This document shows positions 33,318 to 47,251 of a DNA stretch of 64,000 nucleotides, piece after piece. Position 1 is the stretch's first letter; each line of letters opens with the position of its first letter. The translations under genes were made by a program, and so were the position numbers. The stretch is from Agaricus subrufescens (taxonomy: Eukaryota > Basidiomycota > Agaricomycetes > Agaricales > Agaricaceae): positions 1-64,000 of the forward strand of contig CM057067.1 of assembly GCA_029945375.1 (NCBI GenBank), read 5' to 3'. The notes beneath the pieces were generated by a model, which saw only the letters and a list, made by a program, of their open reading frames with translations, was not told where the DNA came from and did not search any database.

Positions 33318-34681
33318 CTAATTACCCACTCGAAGCAGCTGGGTCAGGTCAACAATATTTCCACCACTGTTCAGAGCGGCTTGGATAAATGCGACGTCAC
33401 CAAGTGCAGCGAAAGGGTCTCCTAAACCTTTATCGTCATCTTTGCCAATAATAGCAGCAAAGAAGCTGGATAACTCTGCTTGAACGCTAATGCCAGGCTC
33501 CTCTATAATTTCTTCTTTTTCCTCGGAGTCAGTAGCATTCATTAAATTGGCGGCGGAGTGTATAGTGACGCGAAGTACGGACCCGGAGACTCCGGGCTTT
33601 GACACAAAATTGGCAGTCAACCAGCCCTTGGTCCCAAAAATTAGTATTTCGTTGTATGCGGGCCGGTTTTTGGTAGGAGATGCCCACGACATGTTAGCGG
33701 TGCCCGAGATACCTGGACCAGCTTGGGCAATGACGTGAACGGTATCATGGGGCGCTAGATATGCCTTGTTCAGTGTAGCAAACCCCGAAAGATGGGTGAA
33801 AGGGTGGGGAAGCATGATGCGAAGCGCGGCAACGGTATGCTATTGGATAGATCGGCTGGTCATTAGAATTGATTAATCTCAAACGTGAAATGCAGGCTTA
33901 CAACTCCGCCGTCCAGCTGGGTGGAGACATAACAGGAAATAAGATCGACGTCACACGATGATACTGAAAACATACCACAAATCCACCTTGATACTATGAA
34001 CAACAATCGGATCATTAGTGGTACAACTATGGCTCCACCAAAGTACTTACATCAGGGGTAGTGCGCCAGGGGGTTTGGTACCACTTGTTCTCAGTATCGG
34101 TGTAATTGAGAACTTCTGCCCTGAACGACTGTACTTCGCCGATTTTTCCATCCCGGATAGCCGCGGCAGCAGCCCGATATCCAGGTTCTGCTTCGAAGTT
34201 CTCAGCAACTCTCCAGATCAAACCCTTTGGTTTGAAATCGGAATTATATTCAGCGATCAGTTTCAGTCCTGATTGAACATCTGGAGCGACAGGCTTTTCG
34301 CTGATGACGTGTTTCCCGGCGGCTAAGGCTTTGAGAATGATCGGAGGTTGTGCCGTAATCGGTAAAGCTACGATAACTGATGATATATCGTTTCTCGCAA
34401 GGAGAGAATCGAGGTTTGCTGAGCCGTCACCATCGAAATAGACGGACGGTGGTGATGGCAGCTTCAGGACTGTGGAAGCTGTTTGGGCAAGATCGCGGGC
34501 ACTTTTCTCGGAACGAGAATACACAGCCTTGAGAGGTGGCGCAGAAGCTCCAAGAGCAGACAGCGCAGGCAGATGGGCTATTGGAAGTAGACTTGATAAA
34601 TAATCACACAAAGAATGATACGTGTCTGGACTTGCCTGCCTTTACGAAGAGACCGGCACCTAGAATTGCGACGCCTGACAT
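33318..34681 (-). CDS. Gfo/Idh/MocA family NAD(P)-dependent oxidoreductase
   Basis: The first exon (34636-34681) encodes MSGVAILGAGLFVKA with the GxGxxx nucleotide-binding turn. Exon 2 (34047-34577) carries AHLPALSAL, LKAVYSRSEKSA and the family motif HVISEKPVAPD. A small middle exon and a last exon (33318 to about 33850) give the C-terminal substrate domain with GTANMSWASP and an end at TAA 33318-33320. Intron 1 (34578-34635) has a GC donor (CAG|GCAAGT) and joins FVKA to AHLPAL in frame. Members oxidise or reduce sugars, inositols or trans-dihydrodiols with NAD(P). The substrate cannot be told from sequence. The two small internal exons at about 33850-34000 are approximate. Confidence 0.85.
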
Positions 34682-35117
34682 GGTGGTAAAGAGCTCAGAT
34701 AGCAGGCAGGAGACTCCCTCGATATGGATTTATTGGGCGACATATGGGGCAGACTCCCCATAAGTCGCCCCCGACCAGGGGGAAACATTTGTCACGTGCA
34801 GTCCGACAATGCCCCGAATAGAGTACGTCGCTGATTTTGAGTACAAAGCTCCCTGTTTTTACCCAAAATCTGGGTTTTGTTGCCAACGGAGTAATCTCGG
34901 TTACTATAAGTAGTAACAACGTTTGATCTTGGGACCCTGAACGTCTGGCTGGAAGCTTTCACACAACTTCCACAATGGTTCCAAGCCGCCGGATTATCTT
35001 CGGTCACTGACATCGAGATGCAGTCCAAGGAACTGGATGATATCGGCGGATTGTTAAAGGTTTAAGAGGACGGCGTGTTCAACTGCGTCTTTCTTACCAA
35101 CTTTTCGTCTCTCCTCC
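34682..35117. other. Divergent intergenic region
   Basis: Separates the minus-strand oxidoreductase from the plus-strand beta-glucosidase and should hold both promoters. No specific site identified. Confidence 0.4.
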
Positions 35118-37829
<2,712 letters not shown>

Positions 37830-38195
37830 GATTTGGAAGGCTGGGGATATATGTTGATGGATTTCTAGAGTTAATTTCGAGCTATAATTGAACATCATTG
37901 AAAGGATAATATCATTTGTCTTGGTTGCATTTCTAACCTTCTTACTTCCCGGATACCCTTTGCCTACGTTTGTCGATCTGTTTTTCTCGTGCTAATGATG
38001 CTGTATTTCTACATATACCTTTGGTATTAAGGACTATCAGAATGTTTGGCCACTGCGCTGGTACTTACGTGTGTGAACTGAATTGATATTCGGTGACCGG
38101 GGTCCACGAGCCATAAATGTAGTTGTGCACCTTGCTCCCCTCGTCACACACGACGACAACGCCCAACCCCCTACCCGCCACTCTCATCCACGTCG
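37830..38195. other. Intergenic sequence
   Basis: 3' flank of the beta-glucosidase and promoter of the zinc-cluster gene, which is pyrimidine-rich just before the ATG. No specific site identified. Confidence 0.4.
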
Positions 38196-40143
38196 ATGAC
38201 AACGACAACAACTTTTACTGATGCGGCTCAGGCACAGTCATCGTCTTCGACATCAACCCCAGTGACCTCGACGCCGGCCGACTCTGCGGCGGGCGGTGCG
38301 GTGCATAAACAAAGCGCCAGCAGTGGAAACGCCGCCTCAACTGCCCAAGCTGACGACGATGCCGGCAAGAAAAAGAAGACAACGAAACGACGAAAAGTCA
38401 ACCATGCATGTCTGTACTGTAGGAGAAGCCACATGACATGTGATGAAGGAAGACCTTGCCAACGTTGGTGAGGGTCCATGGGCTATCATCTGGCGTATCT
38501 GACCACCGATTCAGTATAAAGCGAGAGATTGGACATCTCTGTCACGACGAGAGGAGGCCGAAACCATCAGAAAAGACTACGCCCACGCCTGGACCCAACG
38601 TCAGCCTGCCAGGGACGTATACACCAGGTATGAAGAACGTTTAATTACCATTCCTGAGGGTCATTTTGAGTATGAGCCTATCACAGTTCCAGTTTATCAA
38701 GGTCAACCACAGACTTCTTCAAGCTGGTCGGTACCAGTGACCCAACCCAATTTCCTGTATCAGCCCGAAACGTTAGGGAACGAATTCTCGGTTTTAACGT
38801 ACGTGATTCATATAGGCTTCATGTATCTCCCTTGTACTCATTGGCGCAGTGACTTTCTTGAAACCCTCGACGACGGCTCCTTCTTCACTCCCCCTACGAC
38901 GGTGGCGCCTTCCCTAATGTCTTCGGCCTCCTATGGCTCGAATGGTGTTTCTGTTGCTCAGTCAACAACGCCGGTGTCTCATACAACAGCTTCACCCATC
39001 ATCGACGCATCTCCGATCGCCAGTACTACCTCTACAATCACCCAAACCCCAGCTATAACATACATCGATACCACTACTGGTATCGAGAAGCTGTCCACAG
39101 AAGCCATTCTTCCTTCTGCGACCAAGACCGAAAGGTTCTTGCTTACAGCCGCCGATCAGGAACCCGGTTCAAGGGATGAACGACTCAATCGTGTTATCAG
39201 AAGTAAATACGAAGCAGGCCTCTTGAGACCATACAATTATGTCAAAGGTTACGCTCGTCTATCCAAGTGGATGGATAGCCAGTAAGTTTTCTCTGATCAT
39301 CAATATTATTTACCTCATTCCCCGAGAGCGTTTCGCAAGAATCGAAGCAACAGATTTTGCAACCTCTGTCGGTGCTGAGGCCGAAGTTCCGGGTATGTCA
39401 ATTCCGTTCAGTAGCAGTATTTAGGTTTGACTATGCTCTCAGGCAATTGCTCAGTCATTACGTGACTTAGTATGGGACCCTTCTTTTTAATTTATCATAC
39501 CCACACTGAATGGACAACTACCTTAGGACCTCGTGTTCATCGAGGAAGCATTTGAGCGCATGCTACTTGACTATGACCGCGTTTTCTCTGCTATGGGCGT
39601 CCCAGCATGTTTGTGGCGACGAACGGGTGAGATATACAAAGGCAATCGAGAGTTCAGCGAGCTTGTAGGGATTGATGGGTATTTGCTCCGAGACGTACGT
39701 ATTCTTGGCCAAGTAAATTGCGTGTATCACCCCTCAATGTTCATTGACAGGGTCGGCTATGTATTTATGAGCTCATGGCAGAAGAATCAGCCGTCAATTA
39801 CTGGGAGGTAAGCTCAGGCGATCCCATCAACCATATCCGGTTCTGAAAAAAATCTTTTGAACAGAAATACGGTCACGTGGCTTTCGATTCGAGTCAAAAA
39901 GCGGTACTCACGTCGTGCGTCCTCCGCTATAAGCCATCTGTCAACCAGAATCCCGCAGCGAGTGTTGGCTCACCGGCCAAAGAAAAAGAAAGTAATGATG
40001 ACGACGAAGACCAGAAGGACGTGCCGAAAAAGGAAGATACGTCTATGGAAGAAGGTTTTATCAGCTGTTGTTTTTCATTTACTATTCGCAGGGATAAGTG
40101 GGGTATACCAAGCATGATTGTAGGGAATTTTATCAAGTGTTGA
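38196..40143 (+). CDS. ERT1: Zn2Cys6 transcription factor of the ERT1/AcuK gluconeogenesis-activator type
   Basis: Nine exons (38196-38467, 38515-38627, 38687-38798, 38850-39281, 39329-39392, 39443-39469, 39527-39694, 39751-39807, 39865-40143) sum to 1,524 bases, 507 residues. The zinc cluster has Cys 72, 75, 82, 88, 91 and 100 in ACLYCRRSHMTCDEGRPCQRC, split by intron 1. Downstream are the family regions LRPYNYVKGYARLSKWMDS and a PAS-like domain with GVPACLWRRTGEIYKGN, AIYELMAEESAVNYWEKYG-like sequence and the C-terminal FTIRRDKWGIPSMIVGNFI. This arrangement is that of ERT1/AcuK/AcuM proteins, which activate gluconeogenesis and non-fermentable carbon use. It should act in the nucleus. Low-complexity Ser/Thr/Ala at residues 1-55. 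The symbol is by family resemblance. Confidence 0.88.
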
Positions 40144-40510
40144 GATTTAGTTGGGTCTATGATTTGTTTTTTTTTCTTTGTTTGTGGATATATTTCCACG
40201 CATTATCACTAAAACCATTTCTGATCCAACGAGAGGTCAAGATGCTTCATACCTCTTGACTCTGGTAGTTGCCTCACGAAAGTTTAGACGTCAACTTGCT
40301 GTTAACTCCTTGCATGTAATATTGTCTTATCACTCTTTCCTCTTACTTTGACTTAAAATGTATACCAGCTCTGATGGAACTTGCGATGTGTAGATAGATA
40401 TTGGTCCTTATTGGTGATCGTTGTGTTTTATAACAGTCCATCTCTACGAAGTGTTCACGATGCTACACTACTGTTCTATGTCCGATTACTGCAGTCATTT
40501 GTCCATTTCC
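40144..40510. other. 3' intergenic region between convergent genes
   Basis: The plus-strand regulator and the minus-strand deacetylase end towards each other here. Nothing else recognised. Confidence 0.4.
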
Positions 40511-41927
40511 TCAAGCCTGAGTGCCGCAAGTCCACGAGGCCTGCAGATTCAGATGATAGTAAGAATCAAGTAGGAAAAAGTAGTACTGACTTACATCACG
40601 GGCAGCGGGAGTTCCAACAGATTGGTATGGTTGTGCACCGAGACAGTCAGCAACAGTGACAAGCTGGTAACCGGCGGCCTGGAGGTTTCCAATGATGCTA
40701 GGAAGGACCACCTCACTAATGAGAGATTGTGAGATGAAGTTTACAGTGTTGAATAGTTAGATACGAACGCTGTAGATTCTAGAATGAAGGGTAAAATCAG
40801 CAACTCTTGGTACTGACATGCCTATGAAGATGCGCAAGCTGAATACACGTACGATAAGTCTCGTGTTCAAGTGACATGATAGTGCCCGGTTTGGCGCTCA
40901 ACAGTTTTGAATAGTCACTTTGTTGTGTCGAAACATCAGCACCGACTGAGTCTCCCGAGCTATTTTTGTTTGTCATGAGCGCTAGGTGTTGATTTCATTT
41001 CTTAGGCAGAGTACATACTCAAAATCCCATGTGACCACTGTCTCTCCAAGGCTTTGAGCTATAGAAACCACGTCATCATTATATTCTCCGTATGCTTATG
41101 AGAAGGATTGTCAGTTAGCTGAAGAAAAGGGTTAAACACCTGGCAAAACCTACGGGGTCGCATAAAGGCGGGAACCGCTCCTGTAATCTTCGTCAAAGCC
41201 TCTATTATGTTCAGATCATAACACCTTAGCTATCCTTAAACGTGGCAAATCCTCAAGAAAATTCCTTACCATGGATACTAGTCATTTCTTGTTTAACTGT
41301 ATTTCGGTTTAAGTTTATTTTATGCGACACCAAAATCTACAACACGATGCTTACTTTGATCCGTTGAAAGTGTAGGTAGGTGAGGGTGACTCCAAGTATG
41401 AGAGGCAATTTGGTGCCCGCTCGCCATTGCATTCTGAACTCGTTGAATATTGTCGTCATCATAGATACATCCATCTGTCGGAGAGTGAAGATTGTATCGA
41501 CTGCGGGGGTAGAGATTAGTTGTAACGCACAGTTATTTCCGTCTTATAAAATTGGAGATTCCAGTCAATACGAGGCCGATGGGGGTTGAATGTGGTGCTC
41601 ACTGAAGAAAAAGGTGCCCTTTGCACCATGGGCATTCAACGTTTGCACAATCTCCGCTCTGTGGATAGGGACAGTAGTTGAGATGGGGGTGGTCTTTGGA
41701 TCAAGGGAAAGACATACGAGTATATATACGGACCGTCGTCCTAGAACTCGTAGTGAACCACATGAATTAAAGAAGAGGGTATCACTGAAACATACGAAGG
41801 TCAGTGCCGCAGTTCCTTGCTTACTGCACGACGTGATAACTCCAGGAGCTTGGCGGCTATACCGCGGGGCCGCCATAGCCAATACGTTAAGAGAGATGAG
41901 AGTAACGGCGAGAGCTTTGAAATTCAT
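40511..41927 (-). CDS. Chitin deacetylase-like polysaccharide deacetylase (CE4)
   Basis: Starts at ATG 41925-41927 with a signal peptide (MNFKALAVTLISLNVLAMAAP). A multi-exon gene: GTAALTF is joined to DDGPYIYS over intron 1, giving the CE4 motif TFDDGP. Then come VQTLNAHGAKGTFFF, a short exon with NGNN, DGCIYDDDNIQRVQNAM, and the metal-binding SHTWSHPHLPTL. Further exons give ALTKITGAVPAFMRPPYGEYN, SLGETVVTWDF, LSAKPGTIMSLEHETYR, LQAAGYQLVTVADCLG and QPYQSVGTPAARD, ending WTCGTQA at TGA 40511-40513. The enzyme removes acetyl groups from chitin or chito-oligomers at the wall or in the medium. In this organism it could remodel its own wall or degrade substrate. Exon borders are approximate for three short exons. 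Confidence 0.88.
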
Positions 41928-43222
41928 CGTGAGGAAAATTCGTGAGGAAAATTTGAGGATACCCAAGTGGCACTGGTAGGAAGAAGGTAGATTTTCAATG
42001 ACCTTTATACATTTCCAATGAAGGTCTGGATTGCCGTAAAATCCCAAGGAGGGGTCAGGAGCTCGAGCTAGTTGGACAGCGGCATAGTAAATGACTTTCT
42101 TTCAGAATTTGAGAAGGAGGGTGTCTCCTTGAGCTACCAGGGGGGAACTTTTCTCAGTAGCAAGGATTTGATGATCAAAGGACTCGGGTTGGACAAGAGA
42201 GATTAGGAAAACTTGTTGCCGTACCAGTTTTTTCGGCATGCCACTCATCTATTCCATCCGTCAGCTTAACAGGAGTCAGTACGAAGTGCTTCTCTCTCCT
42301 GACGACAAGAGTAACAGATTTGTAAGAAACCTACAACACTAAGGACTAAGATGAACCCGAGAAGGTAGGGCTCAGAGGAAAGGGAGTGAAGGCTCCCCTC
42401 ACCCCTCCCGGCTCGGCGGAGAAATAAGGGCGGGGAACAATACTGGACCCCGTATGGACAGCGCCTTATCTATACTGCCGGTATCAAGAGACGAGCGACT
42501 TAGCGATAAGGCGAACTTCCTATTGAACAAAAAAAAAAGGAAGCCAGTAGAGCAATGGAGGTTGTCTTAAAGGTGCTACGTTGAAGACCATCATTAGTCA
42601 GTACTTTATTCGGCTGACCCTGCCGGGATAACACGGCGTGTTTGAACCTGTCGTGCAAAGCGTTCAGGAGACGGTAATTATGAAGGGGTAATGTGATACT
42701 GGAGAGCCGCTTTCTGTGCGCAAGCATGGGCAAACGTATGGCCTGCAAGCTTCTTCAATCTTGCCGCTACTAACAAACTCCATAGGTTTGCTAACGCTCC
42801 TGCTGAATGTTCCTTCACGCCAGACTGTTTGACCGGATTACAGCTAATGCTTGTATGTTTTCTAGGTGTTATACTCTGTTCAATTGCACCAACAATCCAG
42901 GCACGGCCCAGGTCGTATCGTCCCCTTTCCAATCTCGACATACTCCTCGAGCACAACCGATGACCCACCCGAAACCTTCTGACTTTTTGCATTTCTACAC
43001 CTACAACGCTCCACACGTCCAACAATTCCAAGATAGCGACATCGTAATCTACTCGGGCATGATACATTAGTACTCGGGTCGACAAACAACTTGCCTACAC
43101 CCTTGCTACAAAATGGAATCTAGTAGACCACATTACAAGACAGATCGTTAGAAATGGTCTCAATCGTAATCGTAATCGCAGTCGTATCATCATCGTCAGG
43201 AACATAAAGTCCCCACCTGCTG
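41928..43222. other. 1.3-kb intergenic region
   Basis: Several overlapping frames of 70-135 codons occur on both strands without a family signature. No repeat or RNA gene recognised. Confidence 0.4.
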
Positions 43223-45501
43223 TTAACTCTTCATCTGGATCGCCGCCCTTGAGAATTTACTTGACATTCTAATCCTCGGCCCGTAATAAAACAACACCTG
43301 AACGAATTTTCAGTGAGCTTGGTGAGCTTTTGTGAGCGATTGAATGATGAATGTCACCCACCACAGGTATCGGTGCCATCAACAATGCGAGACATCCAAA
43401 AATGGTGTTAGCCCATTTGAATGTTAAAGTCTGGTACATTCGTTGTGTGAACAGAGGGAAGACTGTTCCCAGGATGTTACGTGCTAAAGATTGGCCTGCC
43501 AATGCGGAAGATGCGAATGGCCCATAACTGAACAGTAAAACATCGTAAGCATACCTGTAGATGTTTGCAGGGTTGAAAGGTACTCACCAATCTGCGAGAT
43601 ATGAAAAATTGCAGAGGTATACGACGAATGTACCCCACATATATATCTGGATTCTCGTTTCACTGACGATAAGTGAAGAATTTTCCGAGACATGCGTACC
43701 ATGATTCCAATGCATAATGCAATCCAGTGTACAGAAGGGAACGAACTCCAAGCGTAGATGAACATGCCGGTAGGTAGAAGTAGTGCTCCTAAGCAAGCAG
43801 TGATGAGTCTTGCCTCTGTACCCCGAACAGGATAATATTTTCTATTTTGGAAGCGATAATTGATCAAAGAAGAAGAACCGGGTCACTGTCAAAGCCTACT
43901 TGTAGAGTTTCTCTTGATAAAAGTTCGTTGTGAGTCCAAGGAGGGAGCTGATCCTGCAAAGGGATGATCAATTTAATCGTGATACTAAATGGAACAAGAG
44001 TTGCCTACCACATCGTGATGAACACTGTCCCGGTTTGGCCAACATTGAAATGATGTAAAGTTCGAAAGACGCCGGATATTGATTCAAGGAGGCAGAAAAG
44101 GACACCCCAGCAGAATCCCATCCACAACTTATATACCCAAGAGGTCCAAAATTATCTTAGTGACATTCAAAATTATCTTGAACCGAATCAAGTTACTCAC
44201 GCTAAAGCTCATCACGATAGGTTCAGTCAAAACCAGCCCTAGCATCATATAATGTCAGTATGTTGGGAAGACAGGAGATCAAAGGCGGGTATACGAATAC
44301 GCACGCAAGGGTCTTGTACAACTAATCCAGATTAGTTTACGGATATGGACTTTTGGCACATGGGCTTGGAATCTCTTATCACCCGTGCTTTTTCGCATCT
44401 GTTTCGCAATTCGTTCCAAGACTATTGTCGATCTTGTCTCAGACAGGAAGAAGAGAGCAACGAAAATGAAGACTCCCGACCAACTACACGGTATGAAAAT
44501 AATGGACATCAATGATAAGAATAGGTAATAATAATAAAAACACACGTCATTTGGACCCACTCAATCCACTTCCATTGGAGTCTCGGGTTCATTTCTATCC
44601 ATCCCCCGAATAGAGGACCTGTTCCCATACTGAATATAGAGACGAACGTGAAAAGGGCCATTGGGAAACCACGCCTATCGGGACTTGAGAAACATGTTTT
44701 TCTCTCACGGGTTTTACGTACTCGGCTACAGACCATAGGTCGGCAATCGTTCCTCCGACCATCGTAGCTCCAGTTGAGGCGAAGGCACCTTGCAAGAATC
44801 GACCAGCGATAACAGTTTGGATATTGGGAGCCCTGCAAATAGTAAATGTGGTTACATAATATGAGAATTCGGATGAACGAAACGGCGCACAGTGCAATCA
44901 TAACGAAAGTGAGCTCAAAACCCACCGCAGTCCAAAGATAGAGTGGCTTTCTCCCGAATTCCTCACTGAATGATGCTGTAAACATCGGAACTACTGCAAA
45001 TCCGAGAGGATAGACACTGAGACCGAGCGCTGCTTGAAACTGAGTGCAATTGAGATCGCGCATCATCGATTCGAAGCCGAGGTTGTAAGCCGAAACGCTA
45101 GAGGCTGGATTTGAAATGGGTACCGAAATGGGGAGAGGATCGGAGGGAAACGAAAAGGCTCACAGGAGAGAAAGGTTGCATAACATGCAATGGAGGTTAG
45201 TATCCATTTCTTTCGGCGCGAGAAGTTGATTGGGTCCCTTGGGTCGTTTGGTTCAAAGTCAACCTGACATTACTAGGAAGTATGCTCCGAAAGTGGCGGG
45301 ATGCTCATACATACCCATATGACGTCCTCTTCATGACTGGATTCTTTGTCTTTGGTATCCGAAGAAACAGGGCTATGTTATTCAATGGTGTGAGAGGCCG
45401 CTGCAATAACAAGAACAGAAAAGGGCTCACGTTGTAGTAAGATCAATGCCAGTCATGACTGCGACCCCGGCAACTCCAAGCTTTTCGTCTGACATGTGCA
45501 T
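43223..45501 (-). CDS. MFS transporter, DHA1-like (copy 1)
   Basis: Minus-strand multi-exon gene from ATG 45499-45501 (MHMSDEKLGVAG) to TAA 43223-43225. The short hydrophilic N-terminus is followed by DPRDPINFSRRKKW, typical before the first membrane helix of DHA1-type fungal transporters. Further signatures are MRDLNCTQFQAALGLSVYPLGFAVVP, SFSEEFGRKPLYLWTA (the MFS loop motif), GRFLQGAFASTGATMVGGTIADLW, ETRSTIVLERIAKQMRK, SSALAGQSLARNI and FGCLALLMAPIPVV. The DHA1 group expels drugs or polyamines by proton antiport; the substrate here is unknown. The paralog at 52.0 kb has the same exon layout in the opposite orientation. I saw no broken frame, but exon borders were not all fixed. Confidence 0.82.
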
Positions 45502-47251
45502 AACACGGGTAGCCGATTCACACATACTAGAGTGCCACAAGAAGTGATAAGGACAGAGGAAAACCAGCACCGTTATATATGGCCGATATAAATGGGGATA
45601 AGTTTTGAAAGTCTGCACCCTGGGTGCATCCGTCGTGTTTCCGCTATGTCCCTGTCAAGTCTAATTTGCGCATTTTTCACAGACGCACCAAAAATATCGA
45701 GTTCCATCAGAGCTCCCTGGTGAATTATTCTATCCTTGATTCTGTACGAAAGTCTCGGTTTTTTTCACCTCTGCCTTGTTTGTTAGAAGTAACTTTCCGG
45801 CTGTAGGGGTCGCACCTACCCTAGCAACATGTGCTGGAGGAGAAGAAAACTCCCTAAGCTGATATATCGGTGGTAGGGAGCTGAAGAAGCGTTGGGAATG
45901 GAACCGGGACTGAAAATATGCTCACGCCGAGATTGCCTACTACCGACGGCAACGTCCACAAATGGCAAAATTAGATGTGTTGGAGCGTGCCAGGATTGCT
46001 ATCAGACTTCAATCACAGCTGCCGAGCCTGAGGATTGATCGAAAACGTTGCTGCCAAAAGTGCAGTTGTAGCTCAACTCCGGTATCTTTGAAACTAAGCG
46101 ATAAACGGCCACGGCTGTAATTAGATCCGGTGTGGCTTGGGAAACAATAGCCTACTCTTTGCCTAGCTCGGTCTGGATGATGGCGCACAGTTCCGAGTCC
46201 CAAGAGATTGGATTTTGGAGTACGTATATGCACAAGTTATCACCGGCGGTGAATGACCGAAACACATTTTTGCTCATGTAGGGGGAGTATCAGGGTTTAT
46301 GATGTGCTTCTGACGGCGGTCGTTTGACACCCGAAGGGTCGGTCTATTCATGACTTGAGTGGCGATAGAAGTATGGGAATTCAATGAGGTAAAGAATGTA
46401 TAACACCAACTGAATATCTGATATCAATAAATAAGATTGGGGGGACAAAAGGCTTAATCAATCATGGTGTTTTAAAGAACCGAGACGGCCAGGCATGTCA
46501 TAAGCGCGTTGGGGGGGGAGCAGATTGGAACCAAGAGGAGAGGAACATTGGTCAGGGCCACCGGATGTCCGTGCCTCCAGGTTGATAAAGTGGCTGTCTC
46601 GATTTTTGACTGCCGCGCAGGCCTGTGGTTTCGATGCTTCGCCGAGACCGTGGATTTGGGAAGGCATCGTGCACGAGAGTCGAGGTCTGCGCGCTGGCGT
46701 TGCTACGAGATGAGCACTTGGAGCACGACAATGTCTGGGTTTCAAATGTGGTCTTGGCCGAAAAGAAGTTCTTCTATGCCCAGCCAGATTTAGCTCTGGG
46801 CTGAATCAACTCGGATTATCAGAATTCTCTCACCTGGCTCGAAATACCAAGGCACAGGGATAAGAAGGTGGGAGATAGAGGCTAGAACTCATATTACCGT
46901 GATGCTGCAGCAGAACGCGGGGGCCATGGCGCCACCCCCGGACGCGACGACGGCTTTCGAGGCCCAGCGCCTGCAGCGGTCAGGCCAAGGCCGGGCATGC
47001 GAAAATGCCACCAGGTACTGCGCCATTAATAGCAGCAAGCACGTGGATTAAAGATCGTATCTCACGTAAGCGCTGCTCTTGCCCGATGGGGACGTGACGT
47101 TGTCACACAAATCACGGACACTCGCCCCACATCATCGAATCTGCAGGTCAGTTTTCGTCGAAAGAATCATGTTTTGGGACAACAACCATGCGTTCTGTGC
47201 TGAAACGCTGCTAGTGACAGGTGCTATCTACGCCTGGACTCAAGTCTAATC
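45502..47251. other. 1.75-kb intergenic region
   Basis: A 72-codon minus frame beginning MPSQIHGLGEASKPQ (46458 to about 46676) has no recognisable family. Otherwise there is no gene that I can support. Confidence 0.4.

Noticed and set aside
42678..43085. 135-codon minus-strand frame
   Set aside because: No domain, no intron pattern, overlapped by other equally long random frames.
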